Translations under genes and position numbers: made by a program
Source of the DNA: Mercenaria mercenaria
Taxonomy: Eukaryota > Mollusca > Bivalvia > Venerida > Veneridae
Assembly (NCBI RefSeq): GCF_021730395.1
Contig: NC_069371.1
Location: 72,756,001-72,820,000, forward strand
Length of the DNA: 64,000 nt
Direction of reading: 5' to 3'
Notes under the pieces: generated by a model
What the model saw: the letters and a program-made list of their open reading frames with translations, nothing else
Told to the model about the DNA's origin: nothing
Database searches by the model: none
Shown here: positions 1-12,717 of the stretch, in pieces
Layout of the letters: every line of letters begins with the position of its first letter
Numbering within the stretch: position 1 is the stretch's first letter

Positions 1-1258
1 TTTTAGACCCATTCTGTTGCACACACAGTGACGTTGCAAACTGACCGAATAATCTTTTCTTATTGTTTATATCTTTATTGCTGTGATTTGATTTTATGAA
101 TTTACTTAAATATTTATGTTGTTAAAAAACGACGAAAAATCCTGACAGGAAAAGGCATATTCAAAGCACTTATCCTCCCATACATATGGAGATGTTGGTA
201 TATGTACACGTATACTGGTTCGCAGCGCCTGATCACATTGAGACGAACGAATGCAATAACAATGACATAGAAGTAACAAACAAATACAAACATACACAAA
301 GACGTTGCACGACAGAGTACAAGTTTTGGACGGCCAGGGACGGAAACAGTTTATTTGCGCCAGACCTCATTACCATATACCTGTGTTACCAGACGGTGTA
401 AATATACTTTCCGTCAGGTGAAACCATTATATATGGACCACTAACCACAGGATCACATTGCGAAACACAAATACGCTCATGTAAGTATATATAGATGTAT
501 GCCCTCGACGACACAAGAGCAAGAACACCAAAGGAAACAGCAATAAGGACACGACCAAGTAGGACAGGGGATAGATATTAAACTAATCCATCCCTAGAGG
601 GGGGGGGGGGGGGGGGGGGGGGGTTAAAACTCGTTGCCTACGTGTCCCGTCACCACACAATCAAAGCGGAAAGCACTAGCGACCGAATATAAAATGACTG
701 AACACTAAACATGCCGTGTTTCTCAGAACAATACGGTCATAGCATGTTGTAATAAGACATTAACTGTTGGTCAGAAAAGGTTATGCCCCAGAATTTTTCG
801 ATGTTTGTCTCTATACAGATCAGGTGGTAAAAGTACTTAACAACAGACAAATCTTTAGATTACTTTTGCATTAAATAACTTATTCCAGATAATGGCAAAT
901 AATTAACAAAGTTCATGGCAATGGTAGCGTTACTGAAGAACCTTTCTGGTAAAAGTACAAGTATTATTTTAAAGAATAGAGGCTCAACATGACTACTGGT
1001 TCTTGCGAGCTGCGAAATATAAACTCTTAAATATGTGACACGGCGTTACATGCCATCAAGATATGTGTTATCCAAAAGAGATTGTCCCAGTCTAACAGGC
1101 AGCAAATGCCGTTCTAGAGCTAAAGCAAAGAAGACTACTATCAATGTTGCTGGTTGTCATCTGAAAAAGGGGTTTGCAAAAAATAAAATCAGTTAGAAAA
1201 ACTCTGTAGCAAGAATGATAACAAGAAATGTCCGCTAATAATGCAATCGTGTCGGCAT
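1..1258. other. gene-free stretch with poly-G run
   Basis: I find no supported gene. Short open frames here have no recognisable family, repeat-free homology cue or paired splice sites. A 25-base G homopolymer lies at 599-623. The rest is AT-rich non-coding sequence. Confidence 0.6.
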
Positions 1259-1259
1259 A

Positions 1260-1415
1260 GATATAGAGAATATTAGGTTACTGTCTTATAAATTTAAATT
1301 TATTAAGTGAGTCGGAGAAAATATAAAAGTCGAGGCTCTGCCGAGACTTTTATTTTTTCGTAGACGAACTTAATAAATTTAAATTTATAAGACAGTAACC
1401 TAATGTTCTATTTAT
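1260..1415. repeat. palindromic hairpin element (family H, copy 1)
   Basis: The two halves are near reverse complements around about 1337. The left arm contains ATTAGGTTACTGTCTTATAA and the right arm ends TTATAAGACAGTAACCTAAT. The outer flanks also pair (GATATAGAGAAT with the complement of TTCTATTTATC). The centre is a GC-richer small palindrome (GGCTCTGCCGAG). The outer ends match those of the hairpin at 22152-22309, which suggests one mobile foldback family. No coding capacity. Confidence 0.7.
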
Positions 1416-2500
1416 CCTACCTTCTGATCTAAAATCATTCTTTAATTAAAATTCAAAATTTACCACCAACTAGATCCGAGTCTGTCTTGCACAGAAATTA
1501 ATACGCCCCACCATTACACAAACAGGTCTTTAAGATAAAAATATAAAATATGAGCCGAAAAACAAAGGCTAACCTTGTTCTGCTTTGTGTCTGACTTCTC
1601 TGTTCTGCTGAACAGTAAAGATTAATTCTAATTTGCTGCCAAGTGAAGTTTTGTCCGAAGTTCAGTTGAATGTCGGATTGCCCATCCTCACCAAGCAAAC
1701 GATTGACGAGACTTATATACACGCCATATCGCCGCTTGACAAAACAAATAGGCAAACCGTTTCCTCGATGATTTTATTCAATAACACTCCATTAAAGATG
1801 CAATATATTCCTAGATTGACGTGTAGAAAGCTAAAATTCTGAACAAACGCTATACATCAGTCACTTTCCGTTTCTCCGAGCGTTTCCGTTATAAAAACTT
1901 TTTGTAGTAATTGCAAGTACGGTATGCATACACTATACATTTGTGATGGTCTCACATACCTAATAAAAGCGCGTTTATGAAAATAATTGCATAAATATGT
2001 CTTTTAGCAGTTATTCTCAAAAACAAGATGGCGTCGTTTTAAAAAAAAATCCAAAAAGTAGTCCGCCAAGCTTTATTTAGTCACTGACCAGATAAAGCAA
2101 AATTTATCTGACCCCTTGATTTTTGCCTTTATTTTGCATGAAGGTAGGATAAAGTACATTTATGTATCATCGATATTGTAGTAGAGATTTTCAACTTACT
2201 TTTTGACGCGGATTGCGGACAGCGGACTGCGTACTTACAGTAGGGTTTTTCTCAAAATATTTAAAGGTTCGCAAAAAACACATACTTAGGGTATATATGA
2301 TTCTTTTACCTATATGTGTAGTAAATTTTGCCTTCATTGTACAAATTAGTGTATTGTGATATAAATATCTGCTATTATGCAATACCTACGTTTTAAAATA
2401 TATGGATAGTGAACATAGTGAACAGGCTACATTTAAAACACGTAATCGCAATATTCAGATGTCATCTAAATACTGTGTTGGATTTTACTTGCGTTAATAC
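1416..2500. other. no recognisable feature
   Basis: AT-rich sequence. Open frames of 63-85 codons occur on both strands, but I see no domain, splice structure or composition that supports a gene. Confidence 0.5.
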
Positions 2501-2999
2501 TGCCAAGTAATCTAATAATATATCTTACTAAAATTAGAGTATCATCTCATTCGCTACATGTTCAAACTGGCAGATATAGTGTAAATAGAACTGTTAGAGG
2601 TGAACGATACTGTACATACTGTAATCTCCATGACGTTGAGGACGAGTATCATTTTATTTTAATATGTCCCTGTTACACTGATATAAGAAAAAAAATACAT
2701 AAAACGATGTTATTACACAAGACCCAGTATGTATAAGTTTATTGAGATGTTAAAGACAGAAAATAGAAATATGTTAATTAATCTATGTCTATATCTTAGA
2801 ACTGCATTGTCACATAGATTATCTTTATCAACAATTATTACAGAATAATTCATCCTCTGTATCTGTTAAATGTGAACATCCTGTATAACATCTATCATTG
2901 TGATTTTATTTATTGAAGTTTTATTATGTTCAATGTATATTTGACGATGTACACGTGTACAAGTCTGAATAAATTATCTGTTCTGTTCTGTTCTGTTAA
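2500..2999 (+). mobile_element. 3' end of a decayed non-LTR retrotransposon (LINE)
   Basis: One forward frame from about 2550 to 2732 reads a peptide with HSLHVQTGRYSVNRTVRGER, then CTYCNLHDVEDEYHFILICP. This Cys-x2-Cys plus EDExHF-x3-CP arrangement is typical of the region after the reverse transcriptase in many animal LINE ORF2 proteins. The frame is closed by a stop near 2734 and further stops follow, so only a decayed C-terminal piece remains. About 250 nt later the element ends in a short tandem tail of TTCTG units (2977-2999), typical of CR1/L2-like LINEs. I do not see a 5' part. Confidence 0.6.
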
Positions 3000-4340
3000 G
3001 CAGGATCTTCAATTATCCGTATGCTTTAACATTTCGTTTTTATATTTTGTGACATTTCTGGCGTTACTTAACCTCCGCGCGAATCTAACGACATGACATG
3101 TGAAGTTTCGAACCCACTGTACTACAATACCTTAGCGATTTTTACCCTTATTTCATGAATCGTACGACAGTAGAAAGAATCAGTACAAATTTAGAATTCA
3201 CATCGTTAACAGAGTTGTTCCGTAAATATTTACTGAGTATAGATCCTGGCCCAAATTTCAGTAGATACCTTTATAAAAAAGATATAAAGGATATTTTGTT
3301 TTAAAATGCCCCCACGCTGTTAAGAATGCTTGTAAGACGAAATACATGTATATCGGTAATTCATATATATAAAATACAAAGGATATTAAGGTGATGTCAC
3401 TTTTTGAATTTCCGGTGAATAACAAAAAACCAAAGAATATTCAGTTCTTTCCAAAAACTGTTATATTATGATTCAACCAAATAGTTTCCATTGTCTACCA
3501 GAAAGGAACAATTCTTATATCTTAATATTGAGATTTGATACCTTTATAACAGACAGTAAACTAAAACAATAGACATTCATATGTGACGTCGGTGAGCTCA
3601 GCAAAGCAATTTCAAGCACAAATATTAATGTGGAATGTAAAGTAAGTTACACACTACAATATCCGTCCAAGATACTTTCAAAAACAATGCATTTGCAGAA
3701 TAGAGAGATAAAAGTAATTTTGACAGCTCGTGAAAACTAATGACAAATTTTGACAGGTATATGATGACTCATGACCTAATTAATTTTTTTCTGTTATTTC
3801 TAACTTCCAGTTTGATTTTCATAAAATGGGTATTCTTTATTGTAGCTTACAACTCGTACATTAAAACAATAAAAGAATATATTGTTACCTCACTGTCGTT
3901 TTGTCTATCCATCTCTCGTACGAATTCCTATTGTTTCAGTAATTTGTCAGTAATTAGAGCAACTCACAGTGTTGCAATCATACAAAACACATCCCTTATT
4001 TTCACATAGATATTGAGGATTTATCTAATGAGCACATGTGTTGGAAACACAATTTCAATACCGACTGTGTATTGTAATAATGCTAAACTATCTCAGCCGT
4101 GACATCTCCTTAATAAATCTTATACCTGTCTTTTCTCGAACAGTATTGTCCGATTTATTTGACCTATCAAAAAATGGACCCGGCTTTCATTATATTCTGT
4201 TCGAGCCTATATAAGATTAACATGAAAGCCGGGGACATGTTTTGACAGGTCGATTAAATAGTACAATACGTATTACATGCTAAATATGCCGTTGTTCAGA
4301 TTTACATAAGGAAAACAAACCAAAAAAAAAAAAAACAACA
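3000..4340. other. no recognisable feature
   Basis: AT-rich sequence with no supported gene. The 89-codon frame at 3740-4009 is hydrophobic but has no family signature and no splice context, so I do not call it. Confidence 0.5.
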
Positions 4341-4352
4341 AAAACGTATATA

Positions 4353-4640
4353 CCCGCCCGCTCAGCTCAGTAGGTAAGAGCGTTGGTCTACGGATCACGG
4401 GGTCGTGAGTTCGATCCTCGGGCAGGGCGTATGTTCTTCGTGACTATTTGATAAACGACATTGTGTCTGCAATCATTAGTCCTTCACGTTTGATTCATGT
4501 GGGGAAGTTGGCAGTTATTTGCCGAGAACAAGTTTGTACTGGTACAGAATCCAGGAACACTAAGTAGGTTAACTGCCCGCCATTACATGACTGAAATACT
4601 GTTGAAAAACAGCGTTAAACACAAAACAAACAAAAAATAA
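4353..4640 (+). mobile_element. tRNA-derived SINE (family A, copy 1)
   Basis: The 5' part is tRNA-like: an A-box region (GCTCAGTAGGTAAGAGCG) and a B box (GAGTTCGATCC). A central body of about 170 nt follows, ending in CAGCGTTAAAC and an A/C-rich tail. The element is bounded by a perfect 12-bp direct repeat, AAAACGTATATA, at 4341-4352 and 4641-4652, the target-site duplication of retroposition. The perfect repeat suggests a fairly recent insertion. A second copy lies at 41584-41856. Confidence 0.85.
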
Positions 4641-4652
4641 AAAACGTATATA

Positions 4653-5726
4653 CAATTTGAGAAAACCCCTATAGTAAGTTCGCACGTGGTACGCAGTAGG
4701 CGTCGAAGTAAGCTGAAAATCTCTAGAATGAGCAGAACATTAATTTACATGATATAGTAAGTTTAATTTTAGTAGCAATTGCGCACATGTTTTTAGTAAT
4801 GGCACCATTTTATGTTCAATATAATGGTACGGGGTGGTCTAATTACATTGTGTCAAGTTCGAGAAATGGTAATGGTTGTGAAAGAAGTGTTTATCAAAAC
4901 TTTTGCTAGTCATGCTTGCATGGTCGATCAGGGTAGGAAAAGAAATCAGTTGCAAATATGACATGTTTAAATGACGTAGGAGAAAGGGAAAGTGGGCCAC
5001 TCCCAACTTTGAGAGTAAGGACAAACACTTCATTGTATGATTTAGTTTTCTGTCTTAAGATATTAGACTTACGCACTAGTGTCTTTTTAACGTTAATACT
5101 CTTTTGCTATTTGCTCTTTTTTTTTCGGTTGATACCTTCAGAACTGAAGTGTCTTTGCTTCGACCTTCCCATCTGAAATTAACACAAACCATGGCTTAAG
5201 ACACGCCATTAATCAATAGGTTTGTGTATGTATTCACAAAGGATAACATTAATTATCAGCAGTGACTTCTTTAAGTACAAATTAAATAGGCAGCTGTTTG
5301 AGTTAATGTTGCATTTTATTCATAATAAACCTGCTTATTTTTCATGGACCACTGTTTCAGTTAGGAGGTCGTGACCAGAACATTATCTTAGTATTTTGTC
5401 ACACGCTAGTTGTTCCCCTTTGCATTTTGTGCGCATTTTTGAAATGAAAAAAGAGTTCATTTCGTCTTTGCCATTTCTCCTGGTCAGCAATGGAACAACA
5501 AAGACTTTCAACAAATTTACCCACCTGCACATCCCAATATTTGTTGATACATTTTTATAAACTTATCGGGAATCAGAAATCTTTTCTGCTTCTGTTTATC
5601 TGTTCTTTTATTACTATTTTTTTCTTGTTTTTTTTCGTTTTTTTTCCAGGCAGCTTCTGCATCATAGATCTGTTTCAGACCACTGCATGCCCCATAAGGG
5701 AACAGGAAAATAGCAGAATGTTGCAT
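4653..5726. other. no recognisable feature
   Basis: No supported gene. The opposing frames at 5490-5777 and 5517-5771 overlap T-rich low-complexity DNA and run into the adjacent SINE. Confidence 0.5.
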
Positions 5727-5737
5727 TCCAGCAATCA

Positions 5738-6005
5738 TTTTTTTGTTGGGTTTAACGTCGCACCGGCACAATTTTAGGTCATATGGCGACTTTCCAGCTT
5801 TAATGGTGGAGGAAGACCCCAGGTGCCCCTCCGTGCATTATTTCATCACGAGCGGGCACCTGGGTAGAACCACCGACCTTCCGTAAGCCAGCTGGATAGC
5901 TTCCTCACATGAAGAATTCAACGCCCCGAGTGAGGCTCGAACCCACATCGATGAGGGGCAAGTGATTTGAAGTCAGCGACCTTAACCACTCGGCCACGGA
6001 GGCCC
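5738..6005 (-). mobile_element. tRNA-derived SINE (family B, full length)
   Basis: Read on the minus strand it begins with a tRNA-Ser/Leu-like head: GGCCGAGTGGTTAAGGTCGC as A-box region and GTGGGTTCGAGCCTC as B box. A body of about 190 nt follows, ending GCGACGTTAAACCCAACAAA. A perfect 11-bp direct repeat, TCCAGCAATCA, flanks it at 5727-5737 and 6006-6016. It is the best preserved member of a family with other copies near 6477, 22685, 24001, 26543, 44350 and 63716. Confidence 0.85.
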
Positions 6006-6016
6006 TCCAGCAATCA

Positions 6017-6466
6017 ACACACGAAGTTATATAGTGACTGATCAATAATTTTTGTTCTGTAATAAAGTCTACGATCATCCATTGGAAGCATATAATGTTG
6101 AATACAAACAATAAAAACAATGACAGGAATTTTGTGAGACTATTTATGATAAGCAGTACTTAAAAATGAAATGGATAACATAGAGGATCAGAACTTTTAA
6201 TGTCAGCGCTGTCGGTAAATATTCTGTTGAATGCCAGAAATTCAAACTGAGAGATACATATTAATATTTTAAAATGTTTAACGCAGCTTTATTACCTTTC
6301 CATAGAATAATGATTGTAATTTGAAAATGCACTCTAGGTGTAAGAGTACAAAAGCCATATGTATTAAAGTAATAGTATTACTGGGAAGTAATATTTTAGT
6401 TCAAAATAAGTACAATATGTCAGTGCTTTGTGTAGCGAAGTAAACAGTCTACTAGCCTTGGTTGTC
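6017..6466. other. no recognisable feature
   Basis: AT-rich spacer between two family B SINEs. Nothing else seen. Confidence 0.5.
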
Positions 6467-6476
6467 GAACACAGGT

Positions 6477-6712
6477 ATTTTTTTTTATTTAATGTCGCAC
6501 TGACACATGATAGGTCATATGGCGACTTTCCAGCTTTAATGGTGGAGGAAGACCCCAGGTGCCCTGGGAACAACCACCGACCTTCCGTAAGCCAGCTGGA
6601 TGGCTTCCTCACATGAAGAATTCAACGCCCCGAGTGAGGCTCGAGCCCACATCGATGAGGGGTAAGTGATTCGATGTCAGAGACCTTAACCACTCGTCCA
6701 CGGAGGCCCCTA
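6477..6712 (-). mobile_element. tRNA-derived SINE (family B, internal deletion)
   Basis: Same family and orientation as the element at 5738-6005. It lacks about 36 nt in the middle, the segment around the GTGCATTATTTCATCACG motif of the other copy. It is flanked by near-identical 10-bp repeats, GAACACAGGT at 6467-6476 and GACCACAGGT at 6713-6722, so the insertion is independent of its neighbour. Confidence 0.8.
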
Positions 6713-6722
6713 GACCACAGGT

Positions 6723-7550
6723 CATATTGGTTTGGAGAATGTCATGAGTTTTTAACAGTATGAGTAGAAGCCTTGACATAGTTTGTCGGCGTATAAGTCT
6801 CACCTGTGGGTTTGCACTTGTTTTTTCATAGATGTTTACAATATCTCGGCCGGAAATAGCTAGAAGCCAGTAAATAGTTTGGTCGAGGATTGTGTGTCTA
6901 GTCAGTCGGTGCATGACATACAGTGTAACTTTAACGTTGTAGAACCTTCTTTTAAGTTTGGTAGAATATTGTTTAAATATGAGTCCATTATAACTGATGT
7001 TTTAATTATTGCATTCCATCATAGTTGGGTGTGCTTTCTAAGTCATTATTCGGTTTCATCAATTCACGTCGAAGGTTGTCGTCAATTTGTATCATTAGAT
7101 GACGTCATAGCTTGTGAAATTGTCAAATTGTAGGAGACTGTAGTCTGGACATTCAACATGCTATCAGTTTTTAATTACTTTGATCAATGTATGGTCTGTT
7201 CTAGACGTCTGGATCGAAAGTTTTGCTCGCCTCCACCACACCCAACATGGCACGTGCAGTTCTCATTTGTCTGTACATGCCTTCGGTTCACAGTGCAGAT
7301 CTATCTTCGGGACATTAGTTACATAAATGGTCAGGGACAAGTGTGACGTGTACCAGTATTACCTGTATGTCACTGTCCCCCGCACCTTACCTTATAATAT
7401 ACATGTACCTGTTTATTACATGTATGCATTTATTTATAATGAGCTGTGTTATTTCAGATTAAAAGAAGTTCTTCTTTTTTACTGACAGAGAATCAAATCA
7501 AAAACAGAAATATTAAATAAAAATAAACTATAGGAACCCTGTTTTGGTCA
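6723..7550. other. no recognisable feature
   Basis: The 84-codon frame at 6879-7133 and the 62-codon frame at 7158-7346 have no recognisable domain. No gene is supported. Confidence 0.5.
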
Positions 7551-7616
7551 TGAATTATCTGCCCTTGAAAGCTGGAAAATACTTGAAAAAATCTACTTTT
7601 AAGGGCAGATAATTCA
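7551..7616. repeat. short inverted repeat
   Basis: TGAATTATCTGCCCTTGAAA (7551-7570) is repeated inverted at 7597-7616 with one mismatch, separated by a loop of about 25 nt. The motif TTATCTGCCCTTGAAAA also lies at the centre of the foldback element at 37671-38006, so this is probably a remnant of a related element. Confidence 0.6.
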
Positions 7617-7649
7617 AGATCAAGCCTGGGTACATGTACCTATGTAGGG

Positions 7650-7782
7650 ATAATACACGTTTTTTTGTGTATTAACGTCTGCAGAAGCCCGCGGGATTGT
7701 TTGTGACCGAGACCGAAGGTCGATGTCACAAACATATCCCAAGGGCTTCTGCAGGCGTTAATACACAAAACAAACGTGCATT
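7650..7782. repeat. palindromic hairpin element
   Basis: Arms of about 55 nt pair with a few mismatches (7651-7707 with 7724-7780). The inner arms read TCTGCAGAAGCCCGCGGGAT and its approximate complement, and the small central palindrome is GTGACCGAGACCGAAGGTC. A related inverted pair, ATTCTTGCATAAAAAAC near 7788 and GTTTTTATGCAAGAAT near 8382, suggests the hairpin sits at one end of a larger element of about 750 bp. Confidence 0.6.
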
Positions 7783-10269
7783 GTCGCTATTCTTGCATAA
7801 AAAACATTATACGACGACTAAATGCATTGTTTTCATATGTGATGACTTGACGATTCCGGTACATTTTTTTACCATTCTTGTTGTTCTTGGAAACGGTAAA
7901 CATGTTTTAAATATCCATAACCGGGGCACACATAACAACAACACTACTAAAAGCGTGATTTGAAGGTTTTTGAGCATCTTATTTTTATTTTTTAGTTATT
8001 ACAAACGTTACATTACACATAATTTTGCATATAACTAAACAATTTGATAAACAGGAACACAATTATTTAAAGGGAGTAAACTCTAAGAGAAGCTAGTGCG
8101 AACACTGATGGGGGCAGTACGTTTGGGGTTGTCGGAAACTGATACAGCTAAACATACTATGGATTACATTGTATCTATAATGCTACAGGAAGAGGTTATT
8201 ATGGAAGAAACAAGATGCAGATGCCAAATATCAGTCTGCGCAGAAATGCATACATACGTCCCTGGCAAAGCATTTAAAAGCATTTAAAAAATAAAAATCA
8301 TGTATTAACAGCACGTGAATTGCCTTGTTTGCACACGATTTTTCTCCCGTTTATACATGGGCGGATCCAGTGAAAAAAGTAGTTTTTATGCAAGAATGAT
8401 TTTTGATACATATTTCTGTTTTAAACTTGTTTCCCAGTCAGTACACAAAGTTTAAAAATTTCTGCCCAAAGGATTTTTTTGCCCTATATACATATAGGCA
8501 ACTGTGGCATTTCCCATTATTAAGGGGCGTAGGGACGATTTGAGCATTGGGTCGGCGGAGAGGGTGGGTTTGGGAGGTGGGGTCTCCCTCCTATGAACGG
8601 GGTCCGGGGTAACCCGGGAAATTTTAGTAGGGGATCGGCCCCAGCTCCTACGTCTTTAAGTTAAAGACTATATGTAAACAATGCAGTGTTTGTCTCTCGT
8701 ATAAATACACATCAGGGATAATTGTTCTGTCGCTTGATTTAAATTTCATCTTATTTGATATATTATGTTTGTTCCTTTGCTTGGGCAAATGAAATTATGT
8801 TATTTTCTATATACATGTTTAGTTCTTTTTTTTTTTATAGTATGTGCATATTAAACATTATCTTATCTTGCCAATTGTCATAAGAAATCTTTAAATAACG
8901 TTGCAGCCTTTTCGTACTAAACTGTGTTGTAGTTTTCATAAATACTGTTAATAGTTTTAATTGATTAATAATTAAAATTGTTGTAGTGGGTATGACAAAC
9001 GTATATGGTGGGATGCTAACTCATGGCCAACGAAAATTAATGATGATATTATCAGTCATAATTAATAACTTTAACTGTTGCTTTCTTTAACGAATGGCTG
9101 ATGATTTTGCGCCTGGCTTATGGCTGCTGACATTCCCAATTATATAATGTCCATGGTTTAAACCACACACTAGCAGTGGTTAAACTCAGCAAAAACATCG
9201 ACAGATCGATTTAAACTGTCAGTTAGAATAAATAATTTACTAGTAATGCGGGTAATGACAAACTTTTACGTCGATCTTTAGAAAAGCAGACTATTTTATC
9301 GGACGGGTATATGCTCGATCAGGAAAATAACCTTGAAAGATCACCTCACAGGTTTATAAATAACTCTTATCTTTACTTGATATAGGTAGTTGAAACTGAA
9401 ACTTGTTTTCAGGAGATACGAACTCAGTCAACTTTATGCTGAGTTAATTAAAGACTATGTTTTGTAAAATTTCACTCAGTCTTTTTTTTTTTTTTTTTTT
9501 TTTTTTTTTGCAAGGAACCACACAAAATCTTACTACAAATTCTGCTTTTGCTAACATGTGATTTGTAAACTTCTTTGATTATTGCGTTTATGCTCATATG
9601 TCAATACACTTGCCCAGTCTCGTAGTTTATTTTGATTTCAAACGGAAAATGGCAAACATATTACATAGTTACTTGTATAACTCTGTTCCATATAACTTCT
9701 GTCTCGAAAAATAAGAAAATGCATAATGAGAAACAATATAAAAATGATAAAACTGAACCAGAACCAAATTTGTTTTGGGGCCTTTAAAATGTCATTATGC
9801 CATTTCTTTATGAATACACTGATCCAGTCTGGTTTTTGGATGAATGTATTCGCTGTTATAGGAACCGGCGACATAGGTTATGTACAATATATATTCTTAT
9901 TGTCTTGTCTAACATCCCAGCTGAATTTAAAAACAAAATGACAATGATAGTTTACTGTTTTTTTTTTTCAGATTTTGAAATACGTGAGTATTATACGGTT
10001 GTTCCATTTGGTATAGGGTTCTTGATGGTCCTAAAGGAACATTGTAGTATTGCGGTCCCTTTAAGCACTATTTTGAGAAATAAGAACCATCACTCTTTTA
10101 TTTTTCTTTAAATCATTGTTAATTGACCATGTGATTTGATAGATTTCTTGTCCTGTTTCTTCAAAGTTATCTGTATTGCAGTTTGTTATTCTGACATGAT
10201 GTGTCTTGTTTTATTGCAAGCTTATGTGCAGGCGGCCATGCAGACAAATAAAAAAACAATAATTCTTCC
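7783..10269. other. gene-free stretch, low-complexity runs
   Basis: No supported gene. It contains a G-rich segment at about 8520-8640 (GGGGTCCGGGGTAACCCGGG) that looks like repeat DNA, and a 28-base T homopolymer at 9482-9509. The frames at 8096-8287 and 9726-10111 have no recognisable family. Confidence 0.5.
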
Positions 10270-10273
10270 TTAA

Positions 10274-11783
10274 GGAGGTAGGTTACCTTCATATTTGTAT
10301 GTGCGCATGTCCAACCGGAAGCTAACGTGACGATTTACGACGACTTTTACGACAAACTAAATGTGTTTGTATATTCATTCTTCTGAAAACAAATCATGAA
10401 CCTGTCTTCGATCTGTTGCTTTATGGCTTAATAATGCAGAAATAATGAATAAATTGCCGTAGAAACGCTTCAAAACAATGTTGTCTTAAAATGACGTCAT
10501 TGACGCCATGACGTTACGTGTCAGTTACCGCGCAAAATTAACAGCTTTTATCTTGAAAGTACGTAATTCTGTGCATTTTCTTTATTTTAACTATTTTCAA
10601 ATAACCATTATTTGCTTAAATATTTCTTATGAGTCTACTGCTCTGAATAATAATCAATATTTTGCTTCTTTTATGTAGTTATATTGAAATGTTATGTGGA
10701 ATGTAAGAAAATGGACGAAGATAACCAATGTTATTTGGAATATAGTTGGGTGAAAGTTTACTTATTACGGCCATTTTCAAATAAAAAATCTAGCAGTTTG
10801 ATTTGTAATACCTGTTTTTCAGGTTCCGTTGATAATTTGTTACTTATATACTAGAATTTAGATCTAAAATTGTTCAAATTTCAGTAGAAAATTGTGGTTT
10901 CTTGAATTAAATTGATGTTACCATGGAAACGAAGCCCGTGACCTATGTATCTAAATGTAAAATTCAAAAGCGTTGACACTGGTCTATTTAAGAAACACAG
11001 CTTCGTCTTTTTATTTTCATTTCAACAATATCCATGAGAATAATAACAGCATGCTGAACGATTTTCCCATAAAAAATGCCAGACGAGGGGTACTGTTGTA
11101 AGTATTCTAAGCTGTGAAATTTGTTTGAATAAATGCAAATAACACGAAAATATAACTTATGTTAGAAATAATATGTTTTAAAGATACATTAACTAGAAAG
11201 ATAATCTTATTCAATATCTTTTTATAAGAAATTACGACAAAAAGCAAGATATAAGCTATTTTAAACGTCTCTGTTCCCATGGTTACTTTAAACTTTAAGA
11301 AAAATAGGGTACCATGTAAAGTGCTTGGTATTTTGCTAATAATATTACCCAAATATTCCATGCCGGTCATTAACAGAATGGCACTGAAGCCGTCAAAACC
11401 CCGTATTTTTATTCATAGTTGTTTAAAAATGAGAGAAAATGCGTTACCATGGAAACACGAGCCCGCGACATACACATTTTAAGCTGATATTAGAAAGCTA
11501 ACGTGCATTCTAGTAAAATTATTAATTATGCAGACTTCTACGAATATCAATGAAACTAAAATACACTGAAAAGTGTTAAATATCCGTATTTTCCTTCTTC
11601 TTTCAATATGAAATACCTTTGGAGGGTCATGTTCTTCAAACCTTGATAAAAACTGAACTAGAAGGGACAGAGACAAACGAAATTGAAATTGTAGCAGTTA
11701 AAACTTCATATTAGATGAAATTCAAAAAAATGCTGCGGTTCAACTAATTTGAATTTACGCTTGTAACAAGGTAACCTACCTCC
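10274..11783. mobile_element. 1.5-kb TTAA-flanked TIR element, copy 1
   Basis: The ends are perfect 16-bp inverted repeats (GGAGGTAGGTTACCTT and AAGGTAACCTACCTCC), and each is bordered by TTAA (10270-10273 and 11784-11787), the target duplication expected of piggyBac-type transposition. It carries no open frame over 90 codons, so it is non-autonomous. Internally the motif TTACCATGGAAAC recurs. A second copy lies at 15491-16991, with roughly 94% identity where I compared by eye. Confidence 0.75.
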
Positions 11784-11787
11784 TTAA

Positions 11788-12713
11788 GGTAATATAACAT
11801 TACCGTTTTCGAAAAATTCTAATGCATTTCAAAGAATTGTTTACAATATAGATTCAAGGTCATTTTAATAAATCGCATGAATGACATAGGTTTATCTTTT
11901 GTATTTTGATGTTATTTACCCTCGTCTCCGATAGAAAACATTTGGGCGAGCACTGGTACTACTTTCAGGTGAACAACAGGTTTACAGTTGAGGACTACAT
12001 TTCTGACTAAAATTTTATAAGTAAGTTTATAGCTTTTTTCTTTGTTAAGAAGTTGTTGTAGACACTAGACGTTCCCACTGTTCTTTTTTGTTTTGGTTTT
12101 GTTTTGTAATATAGTCTACATGTTGTATCAGATAATTCAGTACTTTATTGCTATATTTTAACGCGTGCGGCTTTTGAGGTTAATAAAATAAAATAAAAAA
12201 AAATGCATCCAGTTTGAGAGTAAATATATGCAAAATTATGTACTTGGTTTACACAAGAGTTAACTTCTCACTTACAGGAATCCGTTTAGGGACAGAAGCA
12301 CAATGCTATTCCTTGTGTTTATGCATTATAAGCATACAGCTTTTAAATGCATTGATTATAATTTCTGCGATAGTAATTATGCATGTTTTCACCATGATTA
12401 GATGTAAAATGCATTGTTTGTAAATAGGCCCGCAGTTAATTCATATTAACAGTCAAACATTACACCTAGGGTATTTCTTTCCATTAAAATGTGTTCATGA
12501 CAAGTTAGTTGTCCAGCTGCAAAGATGTGCGTTTAGCATACCCGTAAAGACGTAGGCCGTGCTGATGTCCTTAAATACCCATCACAGCAAATATGTACTC
12601 TATTGTTTCCTTGTTGGTAATTATACATAATTGGAAAATATACTTACATACTTTGTTTATAAAGTTACAAGTTGACAGTCAACAGTTGCGAGGTGTAGGT
12701 GAGGTGATATTAT
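11788..12713. other. no recognisable feature
   Basis: AT-rich sequence. The 69-codon frame at 12214-12423 is hydrophobic but unsupported. Confidence 0.5.
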
Positions 12714-12717
12714 TTAA

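Noticed and set aside
599-623. Poly-G and poly-C runs (also 19857-19879) as functional G-quadruplex sites.
   Set aside because: Unbroken homopolymers of this length are expected from slippage or may be assembly artefacts, and nothing nearby suggests a function.
4354-4432. A functional tRNA gene.
   Set aside because: The tRNA-like head is followed by a SINE body and tail and bounded by a target duplication, and the cloverleaf is imperfect. The same holds for all family B and C copies.
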